This document shows, in pieces, positions 7,441-15,565 of a stretch of 64,000 bases of DNA (its first letter is position 1; each line of letters begins with the position of its first letter). The position numbers and the translations under genes were made by a program. Origin of the DNA: Bacteroidales bacterium UBA6445 (GTDB taxonomy: Bacteria > Bacteroidota > Bacteroidia > Bacteroidales > UBA932); NCBI GenBank assembly GCA_002439585.1, contig DJOF01000023.1:186001-250000 (forward strand), in the 5' to 3' direction. Below the pieces are notes generated by a model, which was given only the letters and a program-made list of their open reading frames with translations, did not search any database and was not told the DNA's origin.

Positions 7441-9324
7441 TTAAAGCAATTTATCTAAAATGTCAGACGAGAGTAAGGTCATGATCTTTCGCCCGTTGAT
7501 AGTGTATTCGCAGTTGCTGCAAGAAAACAGAAGATCCACAATCCTTGTAGCCTCCTCTGCAGTAGTGACAGTGCGTCCTTCTGCTGCACCCATGCGTGCG
7601 AATTTCTCGGCTGTTGCGGATTCAATAAGTCCTGGTAGGGCTGTATGGTTCTCAGACAGGGCTATAAGCACTTCGGCCATAGCGGATTCTACACTTGGAG
7701 CATCAGTAGCGAATCCTTCTGGCAGGCCATTTACTACGATGGTGTCATTGCCGAACGGGGCTATGTCGAATCCCAATTTGCGGAGCATCTCCGCGTGTTC
7801 GTCGAAAACTAATCTGTTGTCCGCTCCTACTGTTACTTGTACGGGGAACAGGGTCGTCTCGCAGACTTTCTCCCCATTCTTTAATGAATTGAGAAACCTC
7901 TCATAAAGTATTCGCTCCCAAGCTCTCCGTATGTTGACAAGCAGCAGGCCTTCCGGTCTGGAAATGAGGATGTTTCTGCCTTGTACGACCATGACGTCAG
8001 CCATCGCATGAGAAGTACCACCTTCTGATTCGAACAGTTTGCCATAGTCTTGATGCTGTCTCTGATATCCGCCCCCTTGGCTGCCGGATGCTGGTGAAGC
8101 GTTACTGTATCCACCCCCTTGCCAGGCAGAGTCGTTGTCATGGCTTCCGGCTGGGTTGTAAGCGGGGACTTCCCCGTTATTATCTCCCGAAGGAGAAGCA
8201 AGGTCCACGAACGGGTTGAAATCAGGGTCGTAGCTCACCTCGGGAGCTCTCCCCTCGGGACGGAATTTCTCGAAGTCACTACTGAAATACGGCATCTCTG
8301 CCATATCTTTTGTCTCGAAATCGATGCTTGCCCCGAATGAATTCCTCCCGAGAGCCTCCTTTATAGCCGCGAATAATGTCTGGAAAATGATATTGTCGTC
8401 CTCGAACTTGACTTCCGTCTTTGTCGGGCTTATGTTGACATCAACCTTGTGCGGGTCTACCGTGAGATACAATATATATGTAGGGGTAGCTCCTTGCGGA
8501 AGCATGTTCTCGTAGGCGTTCATTACTGCCTTGTGCAGGTACGCGCTTCTGAAATACCTGCCGTTAACGAACATGAACTGGTTGCCGAGGGTTTTCTTGG
8601 CCTCGTCTGGACGCCCTATGAAGCCGAGTATGTCAACAACGGTGGTCCTCACGTCAAGATCCACAATCTGCCCGGCAAGATTTTTACCGAGGAGATCCTG
8701 TATCCTGAATTTAAGAGATTTGGCCGGCTTCAGTACATACAGTTCCTTGTCGTTGCTGACAAGCGAGAAACCTATGCTCTCGTGCGAGAGAGCCACTCTT
8801 GTAAACTCTTCTATTATATGCTTAAGTTCTACATTGTCGGACTTGAGGAATTTCCTCCTTGCCGGCACATTGAAGAAAAGGTTCTTGACAGCGAAATTGG
8901 ATCCTGCAGCACAGGAGATCTCTCGAGTATCAGTATGAGTCGATCCGGAAAATTCCACTTGGCAGCCAGTCTCATCACCGCTACGTCTTGTCTTGAGAGT
9001 GACGTCGGCCACGGCTGCAATTGAAGCAAGGGCTTCCCCCCTGAATCCGAATGTCCGGATGTCGGAGAGATCTTCGGCTGTGGCAATCTTGGATGTGGCG
9101 TGTCTCTCGAAGCAAAGCACGGCTTCGTCAGGAGTCATTCCGCATCCGTTGTCGATGACCTGGATAAGAGTTCGTCCCGCATCCTTTACGATCACACTTA
9201 TCTGTGTCGCCCCAGCGTCTACAGCGTTCTCCATTAGCTCTTTGACGGCGGAAGACGGCCTTTGTACCACTTCTCCTGCCGCGATCATGTTCGCTATGTT
9301 GTGAGGAAGAATCCGGATCTCCAT
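7441..9324 (-). CDS. mutL: DNA mismatch repair protein MutL
   Basis: MutL, the ATP-dependent matchmaker of mismatch repair. The GHKL ATPase motifs are all present at the N-terminus: ENAVDAGAT, DNGCGM, RHATSKI and GFRGEALASI, followed by the transducer domain with GRYFRSAYLHKAV. A Gly/Ser/Asn-rich linker occupies roughly residues 355-430, then the C-terminal dimerisation domain. At the place where endonuclease-type MutL has DQHAxxExxxxE this protein has NIRRAW followed by the two Glu (464-475): Asp, Gln, His and Ala are replaced while the Glu spacing is kept. That suggests loss or change of metal-dependent nicking. It is spaced one base from the upstream small membrane protein and five from the rhomboid gene. 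Confidence 0.97.
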   Translation of the reverse strand: MEIRILPHNIANMIAAGEVVQRPSSAVKELMENAVDAGATQISVIVKDAGRTLIQVIDNGCGMTPDEAVLCFERHATSKIATAEDLSDIRTFGFRGEALASIAAVADVTLKTRRSGDETGCQVEFSGSTHTDTREISCAAGSNFAVKNLFFNVPARRKFLKSDNVELKHIIEEFTRVALSHESIGFSLVSNDKELYVLKPAKSLKFRIQDLLGKNLAGQIVDLDVRTTVVDILGFIGRPDEAKKTLGNQFMFVNGRYFRSAYLHKAVMNAYENMLPQGATPTYILYLTVDPHKVDVNISPTKTEVKFEDDNIIFQTLFAAIKEALGRNSFGASIDFETKDMAEMPYFSSDFEKFRPEGRAPEVSYDPDFNPFVDLASPSGDNNGEVPAYNPAGSHDNDSAWQGGGYSNASPASGSQGGGYQRQHQDYGKLFESEGGTSHAMADVMVVQGRNILISRPEGLLLVNIRRAWERILYERFLNSLKNGEKVCETTLFPVQVTVGADNRLVFDEHAEMLRKLGFDIAPFGNDTIVVNGLPEGFATDAPSVESAMAEVLIALSENHTALPGLIESATAEKFARMGAAEGRTVTTAEEATRIVDLLFSCSNCEYTINGRKIMTLLSSDILDKLL

Positions 9325-9325
9325 G

Positions 9326-9616
9326 TCAGAGTACAGAATAGAATTTCGCGATCATGATGAGCACTCCGAAGAAAAGGATAAGTCCCACAATCGTGATTAT
9401 TTTCTGTGCGGGTGTAGCTTCGCCCCTCTTCTTTATTCCGTTGCGGAATGCACCGTGCAGGGCAGCCCCAGGCACGTATGTGGAGTCTTTCTGCTCGTAG
9501 CTCCCGTCAACCCTGCCGAATTTCTGTTTCAATTCGTCCTTCTCCTTGTCGTAGTATCTGGGCTTGTAGTCAAATACACGATGCTCACTATCTCCGAACC
9601 AGCCGAATATCGCCAT
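9326..9616 (-). CDS. Small conserved protein with C-terminal membrane helix
   Basis: A 96-residue protein of unknown function. It begins FGWFGDSEHRVFDYKPRYYDKEKDELK, a charged soluble segment rich in Tyr and Lys, and ends with one hydrophobic helix (about residues 74-92), so it is probably a tail-anchored membrane protein. I recall similar small proteins next to mutL in other Bacteroidales, sometimes mislabelled as riboflavin synthase subunits, but see no enzymatic motif here. Start at 9616 is chosen because the longer frame to 9685 runs through a poly-Lys, promoter-like AT-rich stretch. It is the first gene of the mutL unit. Confidence 0.75.
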   Translation of the reverse strand: MAIFGWFGDSEHRVFDYKPRYYDKEKDELKQKFGRVDGSYEQKDSTYVPGAALHGAFRNGIKKRGEATPAQKIITIVGLILFFGVLIMIAKFYSVL

Positions 9617-9638
9617 GATTTTCTTCTTTTTAGGAAAA

Positions 9639-9646
9639 CAAATATA
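9639..9646 (-). promoter_or_regulatory. -7 promoter box for the mutL unit
   Basis: Minus-strand TATATTTG, an exact match to TAnnTTTG, 23 bases before the start codon at 9616 in an AT-rich stretch. This position also argues against the longer upstream start of that gene. Confidence 0.5.
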
Positions 9647-9709
9647 ATATTTTTTATTTACTTTGCCTGTCATGAGACTTGCCATTAGTGTGTGCTAGTG
9701 TTAATTATT

Positions 9710-9726
9710 CCTCTGATTGTCAGAGG
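9710..9726. promoter_or_regulatory. Perfect 7-bp inverted repeat in a divergent intergenic region
   Basis: CCTCTGA and TCAGAGG flank a 3-base spacer (TTG). It lies in the 359-base gap between the divergent mutL unit and ispF, about 94 bases before the minus-strand gene start and 250 before ispF. It could be an operator or a short RNA hairpin; no T-run follows that would make it a strong terminator. The rest of the gap shows nothing else I can support. Confidence 0.3.
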
Positions 9727-9975
9727 TTTGTCTCTGTTCGCAAGGGGTTGCTCGTTACCGGTGTCATTTTCGGCTGACTCATAATCAGCGGAAAGAGTTT
9801 CATCCGCGTGGATAGTGCATCGTCGTTGCTACATTTTGCAGCACTTATGTGCCCACGAGGCAATGCATTCCGCAAGAACTCCGCTTGCCGGAGATATACT
9901 CAGCGGCTGCTGTGGGCATAGAGTCTCCGCAGTTTGCCAATCGAAGCCTTGACAGGTTTCATAACAGTACATGAT

Positions 9976-10539
9976 ATGGAATTTTCAAAAAGAGTGCCCG
10001 TGGCGGGCCAAGGGGAGTGTGACAAGGGCCATTTGCCTTTTGGAGACAAGAGTAAGTTGCCCTTCAGAGTCGGCAACGGATATGATGTGCATAGAATCGG
10101 TGAAGGACTTGAGATGTGGCTCGGAGGCGTGAAGATCGAGTCTTCGTGCGGTTTTGTTGCTCATTCTGACGGAGATGTGGCCCTTCATGCCTTGTGCGAT
10201 GCCTTACTCGGAAGCCTTGCTCTCGGGGATATCGGACATCATTTTCCTGACAATTCGGACGAATGGGCCGGTGTCGACAGCAAGAAACTTCTCGGTATAG
10301 TCGTGTCTAAGGTACACGAGAGTGGGTATCTTGTCGGGAATGTGGATATCACCATTGCTCTCCAGCGTCCCAAGATAGCCCGGTATATACCTGCAATGAA
10401 AGCTGCTATCTCTCCTATATTGGGCGTTCCCGAGAGCTGCGTCTCCATCAAGGCCACCACAACCGAAGGCATGGGCTTTGTCGGTCGCTGCGAAGGCTGT
10501 CAGGTCTGGGCCACCGCAACTGTCCTTCGTGCTGACTGA
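9976..10539 (+). CDS. ispF: 2-C-methyl-D-erythritol 2,4-cyclodiphosphate synthase
   Basis: IspF converts CDP-methylerythritol 2-phosphate to the cyclodiphosphate in the non-mevalonate isoprenoid pathway, as a trimeric zinc enzyme. Signatures: GYDVHRI (metal Asp and His), AHSDGDVALHALCDALLG, GDIGHHFPDN, and TTTEGMGFVGR near the C-terminus. The core family is about 155-160 residues; here an N-terminal extension of about 29 residues precedes FRVGNGYDVHR. The ATG at 9976 is the last ATG before the core, so the extension seems real. A more upstream alternative start at 9934 is possible. It stands alone, divergent from the mutL unit. Confidence 0.94.
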   Translation: MEFSKRVPVAGQGECDKGHLPFGDKSKLPFRVGNGYDVHRIGEGLEMWLGGVKIESSCGFVAHSDGDVALHALCDALLGSLALGDIGHHFPDNSDEWAGVDSKKLLGIVVSKVHESGYLVGNVDITIALQRPKIARYIPAMKAAISPILGVPESCVSIKATTTEGMGFVGRCEGCQVWATATVLRAD

Positions 10540-10596
10540 TGCTGATCTCCACGCGATTCGTGATGTCCCTACCTGAGCCTGTGTCATTTCCCTGCT

Positions 10597-10665
10597 ATTA
10601 TCATTGTGCCTAAGTCATTGTCCCAGCCGTTGCCCTTATCATTGCCTTGGCCATTGTCTGTTCCC
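10597..10665. repeat. Degenerate CATTGTC-type short tandem repeat
   Basis: Five imperfect copies of a CATTGYCC-like core (CATTGTGCC, CATTGTCCC, CGTTGCCC, CATTGCC, CATTGTC) recur every 12-16 bases just downstream of ispF. Base composition is T/C-rich. No gene is seen here. It could be a decayed minisatellite or simple-sequence drift. Confidence 0.35.
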
Positions 10666-10788
10666 TTGTTGCGTAGGTGTCTCGTAAACGTCGCCGCGAT
10701 TATGTATTGATGTCTGATATGGATAAATGAATCTTTGCCTCAAACAATCAGGGTTCTTGGCTCTTCTACTCAATTGTCACTTCAATCG

Positions 10789-10870
10789 GTGTAAGTTTAA
10801 ACGGTTTCTTTACACAAAAAGCTGAATTTCTAAAGTTTTGTGTAAGTTTAAACGTTTTCTATACACAAAA
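10789..10870. repeat. Two 31-bp direct repeats, each internally palindromic
   Basis: Copy 1 spans 10789-10819 and copy 2 spans 10840-10870, 51 bases apart start to start; they agree at 29 of 31 positions. Each unit opens with GTGTA, contains the perfect palindrome GTTTAAAC, and closes with TACAC, so the ends form an inverted repeat. In copy 2 the arms extend to TTTTGTGTA and TACACAAAA. The repeats lie in a 559-base stretch (10540-11098) without a convincing gene, beside a broken imm11-like gene. They look like paired protein-binding sites, or like ends left by a mobile element; the sequence does not decide. Confidence 0.7.
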
Positions 10871-11098
10871 TTTTCTTCCAAAGTAAGGACCCAGCCCGGC
10901 TCTGCAAATGTCTTTTGCGGATATGATCTACAGCTGTTTTTGAAAGTGCGATGAAATTTCATTAAATTCATCGCATAATTTGCGTCGTTATTCAAGCCGT
11001 AATGCCGCATAATTATCCGGTGCTCTCGACGAGGCGGTAATGACAGTCAGTATCGTACTGAACAAGAGTTTTTCTGGCAAAGGCTTTCCTCTGTATCT

Positions 11099-11702
11099 TT
11101 AAGCAGGCAGCAGACAGATATTCTCAATATGTTCCTTGACGCCGAACGCTATAGGGCAGGCGATCTGTCGATTGCGAGCCTGCTTGCCAAATATTGCGCA
11201 TACATACATGCAAAATAGCCTCCTGTTGTCCCACTGGCTAATATCGTAGATCGCATCAAGCTTAAGTTTCTTCATATCATATTCACACTTAAGAAAGTTT
11301 CCGCCATATCCAACGACGCTGAAACCGTTGTACCCTGGAATCAAATTGCCTTTTTTGTTATAAACCTCTATAGGGTATGTACTCCAACCCGTCACATTGT
11401 TCTGAGATAGCAGTTCCACGACTCTATCTGAGACAAGAAAAGATCTTCCCCCTTCTCATGTCAATGATATCCCTTAGCTTTCTTCCAGAGTCCTGTTCCA
11501 AGTGTACAAATATAACCGGAAAATCATATCCTTCATATTCTCCCCGTGACAGTTTTGGAATTCTCAAACCAAGTGCCTTGACACTCTTTTGTCTCATGAA
11601 ATCGTAGTAGTCGTCAGACATCGGGCGGAGCGAATGCAGGGGCAGCTTTGCGTCTCGCATGAGCGGAACCCCGATGTGTGTGACAGTAGTGAGGAGTCTC
11701 AT
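11099..11702 (-). pseudogene. Frameshifted imm11/DUF1629-like protein
   Basis: Two minus-strand frames belong to one protein. The upstream part (11702 down to about 11450) gives a roughly 85-residue N-terminal domain ending in DIIDMRRG. The downstream part, in another frame, reads RSFLVSDRVVELLSQNN then VTGWSTYPIEVYNKKG and GYNGFSVVG. This is the pattern I know from the imm11 (DUF1629) family of polymorphic-toxin immunity-type proteins. The break lies in a run of five C on the plus strand (11448-11452): with four C the frames join without loss. A second break near 11212-11214 is possible, because another frame there reads YFACMYAQYLAS, which fits the family better than the frame in use. Family assignment is from pattern recall. 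It is either a decayed gene or a homopolymer error. Confidence 0.6.
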
Positions 11703-11741
11703 GACGCATCTTCCTTTCTTTTCATTGACAAAAACCTTTTG

Positions 11742-11749
11742 TATCTTTG
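11742..11749 (+). promoter_or_regulatory. -7 promoter box for the mannose operon
   Basis: TATCTTTG matches TAnnTTTG exactly and is followed by TGCC, as often in Bacteroidales promoters. A TTG lies upstream at 11725-11727, closer than the ideal -33 distance. Transcription would start near 11757 and give a leader of about 295 bases before the GH130 start, with no convincing gene inside. Confidence 0.45.
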
Positions 11750-11771
11750 TGCCGTTCTGCCGGTTCCGGTG

Positions 11772-11786
11772 TGACAGCGCGTGTCA
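11772..11786. promoter_or_regulatory. TGACA inverted repeat just downstream of the mannose promoter
   Basis: TGACA and TGTCA flank GCGCG in a perfect inverted repeat, about 15 bases downstream of the predicted transcription start. The hexamer TGACAG also occurs at 11681, 11931, 11992 and 12010. The placement fits an operator for the mannose operon; no regulator gene is adjacent. Confidence 0.35.
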
Positions 11787-12051
11787 TGCACGGGGTTTGT
11801 CTCGTCGGAGCCTCCGTCAAGGCCTATTCTGACTTTGCGACCATTGAGGTGTTTCGACAATCCTTGGCAGTTTGACGGGAGTCGACAGGCTTTCGTTAGG
11901 CGAGGGCAGGTCCGTCAGTGTCTGTGGGCTTGACAGAAGTAAAGAGGCAGGCAAACAAGTAATATCTGCAAGGTATTGGCAGTGATATACATGACAGTAG
12001 CCAGAAGGTTGACAGTCAGACAAGATTATATAGTCATAATAACAAGATACA

Positions 12052-13050
12052 ATGAGTACACTGAAAATCGAAGGGCAGCCCCTTCCGAATATTCCTTGGC
12101 AGGACAGACCTGCAGGCTGCAATGATCCTCTTTGGCGTTATTCTGCCAACCCCGTAATTCCGAGAGACCTTCTCCCAGATTCCAACAGTATATTCAATTC
12201 AGCTGTAGTTCCTTTCAAGGGTGGCTTTGCCGGAGTTTTCCGCTGCGATGACAAGAATCGCAGGATGACTCTCCATGCAGGCTTCTCCAAAGACGGTCTC
12301 AAATGGGATATCAATCATGAGACCATACGTTTCGAGGGTGCAGACCCGGAGATCGGAGAGTGGGTGTACGGCTATGACCCGCGAGTAGCCGAGATTGACG
12401 GTAAGTTCTATGTGACATGGTGCAACGGCTATCACGGCCCGACTATCGGACTGGCATGGACAGAAGACTTCAAGACATTCCACCAGATGGAGAATGCTTT
12501 TCTTCCCTACAACCGCAACGGAGTCCTCTTCCCACGCAAGATAGACGGCAAGTTTGCCCTCCTGTCACGTCCAAGCGATACCGGACATACAGCATTTGGA
12601 GACATATTCTATTCTGAATCACCGGATCTGGAATACTGGGGACATCATCGTCACGTCATGTCTCCAGCACCGTTTGAAGTGAGCGCATGGCAGTGCATGA
12701 AGATAGGCGCAGGTCCTGTCCCGATCGAGACATCAGAAGGCTGGCTTCTCTTCTATCACGGGGTACTTCATTCATGCAACGGATATGTATATGCGTTCGG
12801 CTCCGCCCTGCTTGATCTGGAGAAACCCTGGAAAGTCATAGCCCGCAGCGGTCAATATCTCATCTCCCCGAGGGAAATCTATGAGCTTACGGGTGACGTC
12901 CCAGATGTTACTTTCCCTTGTGCCGAGCTTCATGATCCCGCTACAGGAAAGGTTGCCATATACTATGGCTGTGCAGACACCGTCACAGGCATGGCATTCG
13001 GCTATATCCCTGAAATTATAGAATTTACCAAACGTACAAATATCCTGTAG
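12052..13050 (+). CDS. GH130 beta-mannoside phosphorylase
   Basis: Glycoside hydrolase family 130 phosphorylase, which splits a beta-mannosidic bond with phosphate to give mannose 1-phosphate. The five-bladed propeller fold shows repeated DxK/EYW-type blades; the conserved block GYDPRVAEIDGKFYVTWC contains the Asp expected as proton donor. GVLFPRKIDGKFALLSRPSD and PREIYELTGDVPDVTFPC are also typical. There is no signal peptide, so it acts in the cytoplasm. With two GH92 enzymes behind it, the most likely substrate is Man-beta-1,4-GlcNAc from N-glycan cores, or a Man-beta-1,4-Glc or mannobiose disaccharide. The gene is the first of a five-gene plus-strand operon; the next gene starts 4 bases after its stop. 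Confidence 0.9.
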   Translation: MSTLKIEGQPLPNIPWQDRPAGCNDPLWRYSANPVIPRDLLPDSNSIFNSAVVPFKGGFAGVFRCDDKNRRMTLHAGFSKDGLKWDINHETIRFEGADPEIGEWVYGYDPRVAEIDGKFYVTWCNGYHGPTIGLAWTEDFKTFHQMENAFLPYNRNGVLFPRKIDGKFALLSRPSDTGHTAFGDIFYSESPDLEYWGHHRHVMSPAPFEVSAWQCMKIGAGPVPIETSEGWLLFYHGVLHSCNGYVYAFGSALLDLEKPWKVIARSGQYLISPREIYELTGDVPDVTFPCAELHDPATGKVAIYYGCADTVTGMAFGYIPEIIEFTKRTNIL

Positions 13051-13054
13051 GCTC

Positions 13055-15502
13055 ATGGCTGCAAGATATAGGTTTATGTCTCTCCTTCTCTTGGCGTCTT
13101 CGCTCGGGGGAGGAGAACTCATGTTGACTTCATCCGCAATGACGGATAAGGAGTCCGCTTCTGTTAAGTCTACAGAGGTTTGCGGTGCGTCTTCGGTCGC
13201 CAAGGCTGCGGAAAGTTGCGAAGTATCGCCAGTCATGTATGTGGATCCTTTCATCGGTACTACCAATTTCGGCACGACAAATCCCGGAGCAGTTTGTCCC
13301 AACGGGATGATGAGCGTCAGCCCGTTCAATGTGATGGGTTCGGAGACAAATGTATACGATAAGGACAGTCGCTGGTGGTCTACACCGTATTGCTTTGAGA
13401 ATAAGTTCTTTACCGGGTTTTCACATGTTAATCTGAGCGGAGTCGGCTGCCCTGAACTAGGTTCTTTGCTTACAATGCCGACCTCGGGTGATCTACAGGT
13501 GGAATATACGCGATACGGTTCTCCGTATAAAGAAGAAGTCGCATCACCCGGTTATTATTCCAATTTCCTCTCGGCATACGGCATACGTACCGAGGTGTCG
13601 GCAACGAAGAGAACAAGCATCGAGAGGTACACATTCCCCGCCGGCAAGGCAAATATCCTTATCAATTTGGGAGAAGGCCTTACCAATGAGTCCGGTGCAA
13701 TGGTGCGCAAGGTAAGCGATACAGAGATTGAGGGTATGAAAGTACTCGGTACTTTCTGCTACAATCCACAGGCGGTATTTCCCATCTATTTTGTCATGAG
13801 AGTGAGCAAAGTGCCTGATTCTGACGGTTATTGGAAGAAGCAGCGCCCCATGAAGGCGGAAGCCCAGTGGGACCAGGATGCAGGGAAATACAAGCTCTAC
13901 ACGAGATATGCAAGGGAACTTTCCGGAGATGACATAGGATACTGGTTTTCCTATGACAATGTTGCAGAAGGGGAGCAGATTCTTGTGCAGGTAGGAGTAT
14001 CATTTGTCAGCATAGACAATGCAAGGGCCAATCTCGATGCCGAGCAGAAGGGCTTTGATTTCGACAAGGTGAGGTCTGATGCGGTGAATGCCTGGACGTC
14101 TGACCTTTCAAGGATAATGATAAAAGGAGGGTCTGAGGAAGATAGAAGGGTATTCTATACCGCTCTTTATCACGCACTTATACACCCTAATATCCTGAAT
14201 GACGTCAACGGTGAGTACCCGCTGATGGAATTTACCGGAGCACCTCTACAAGGAGTTGCAACCATGTCAACTGAGGACGCGGCTCTATCTCTCCGTGGTA
14301 TCGGTAAAGTGGAGCCGGGACATGATAGATATACAGTATTTTCCCTTTGGGATACCTATCGCAACCTTCACCAACTCATGACTCTCGTATATCCCGAGCG
14401 TCAGCTCGATATGGTAAGGTCCATGGTAGATATCTACAAAGAATGGGGCTGGATGCCCAAGTGGGAGCTTTATGGGCGTGAGACCTTTACAATGGAAGGC
14501 GATCCTGCCATCCCGGTGATTACTGACACTTGGCTGAAAGGCCTTAAGGACTTCGACATAGAGTCTGCCTATGAGGCTTTCATTAAGTCAGCAACGACTC
14601 CCGGCAAGGACAACAAAATGCGTCCGGATATAAATCCTTATATAGCAGACGGATATATCCCAATGGGGTATTTCGCAGCTGATTTCTCCGGTGACAATTC
14701 CGTATCTCACGCGCTTGAATATTATGTAGCGGACAATGCCCTCTCTCTTTTGGCTGCCGATCTCGGCCATGAAGAGGACGCAAAGCTTTTCCGTGAGAGG
14801 TCCTTGGGATACAGGCATTATTACAGCAAGGATTTCGGTACGTTGCGTCCGCTTTGCAAAGACGGCTCTTTCCTTACCCCGTTCAATCCGCGACAAGGAG
14901 AGAATTTCGAGCATGTGCCCGGTTTCCATGAAGGCAGCGCCTGGAACTATACGTTCTATGTGCCGCATGATATAGACGGCTATGCCACGCTTATGGGCGG
15001 TAGGAAAGCGTTCGTCTCCAAACTTCAGAAAGTATTTGATGACGGTCTGTATGATCCTGCAAATGAGCCGGATATAGCGTATGTTTATCTTTTCAGCCGT
15101 TTCAAAGGCTCTGAATGGAGGACACAGAAGCTTGTCCCGCAGCTGCTTCATAAGTATTATACGACCCAGCCTGACGGTATCCCCGGCAATGATGATACGG
15201 GTACAATGTCTGCTTGGGCGGTATTCTCGATGATGGGCTTCTATCCGGACTGTCCCGGAGATCCATCATATACGCTGACAGCACCTGCATTTGACCAGAT
15301 AGAGATAAAGCTTGACCCTCGTTGGTACTCAGGTCATGACAAGTTGGTTGTAACGAAGAAGTCTTCGCCTCTCTCCGAAGGACAATATGACAGGATTGAG
15401 AGTGTGGTGATAGGAGGCAGGAGGAGCACAGCTTTGAGAGTTAGTCACTTGAGCCTGACTCATGGCGGAGAAGTCATATATAATTGTAAGCCATCTAAGT
15501 AG
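13055..15502 (+). CDS. GH92 alpha-mannosidase, HE-type
   Basis: Calcium-dependent exo-alpha-mannosidase of family GH92, exported (N-terminal hydrophobic signal). The N-terminal beta-sandwich starts at VDPFIGTTNFG; the (alpha/alpha)6 catalytic domain carries GHDRYTVFSLWDTYRN, HEGSAWNYTFYVPHD (His625-Glu626) and GNDDTGTMSAW (Asp713, Asp714) containing the expected catalytic Asp. As I recall, a His-Glu pair in this position has been linked to alpha-1,2-mannosidase specificity; the neighbouring GH92 has Cys-Glu there, so the two probably cleave different linkages. Length 815 is at the upper end for the family. It follows GH130 by 4 bases. Confidence 0.94.
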   Translation: MAARYRFMSLLLLASSLGGGELMLTSSAMTDKESASVKSTEVCGASSVAKAAESCEVSPVMYVDPFIGTTNFGTTNPGAVCPNGMMSVSPFNVMGSETNVYDKDSRWWSTPYCFENKFFTGFSHVNLSGVGCPELGSLLTMPTSGDLQVEYTRYGSPYKEEVASPGYYSNFLSAYGIRTEVSATKRTSIERYTFPAGKANILINLGEGLTNESGAMVRKVSDTEIEGMKVLGTFCYNPQAVFPIYFVMRVSKVPDSDGYWKKQRPMKAEAQWDQDAGKYKLYTRYARELSGDDIGYWFSYDNVAEGEQILVQVGVSFVSIDNARANLDAEQKGFDFDKVRSDAVNAWTSDLSRIMIKGGSEEDRRVFYTALYHALIHPNILNDVNGEYPLMEFTGAPLQGVATMSTEDAALSLRGIGKVEPGHDRYTVFSLWDTYRNLHQLMTLVYPERQLDMVRSMVDIYKEWGWMPKWELYGRETFTMEGDPAIPVITDTWLKGLKDFDIESAYEAFIKSATTPGKDNKMRPDINPYIADGYIPMGYFAADFSGDNSVSHALEYYVADNALSLLAADLGHEEDAKLFRERSLGYRHYYSKDFGTLRPLCKDGSFLTPFNPRQGENFEHVPGFHEGSAWNYTFYVPHDIDGYATLMGGRKAFVSKLQKVFDDGLYDPANEPDIAYVYLFSRFKGSEWRTQKLVPQLLHKYYTTQPDGIPGNDDTGTMSAWAVFSMMGFYPDCPGDPSYTLTAPAFDQIEIKLDPRWYSGHDKLVVTKKSSPLSEGQYDRIESVVIGGRRSTALRVSHLSLTHGGEVIYNCKPSK

Positions 15503-15565
15503 CCTCAGACAAAGCTATAGTTGGGAATTCTTGCACGATGTAAATGAAGAATAAAACAGATTTAT

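Noticed and set aside
10810..11010. A 66-residue minus-strand open frame across the 31-bp repeats
   Set aside because: It is made largely of the repeat sequence, has no recognisable domain, and no promoter or partner gene supports it.
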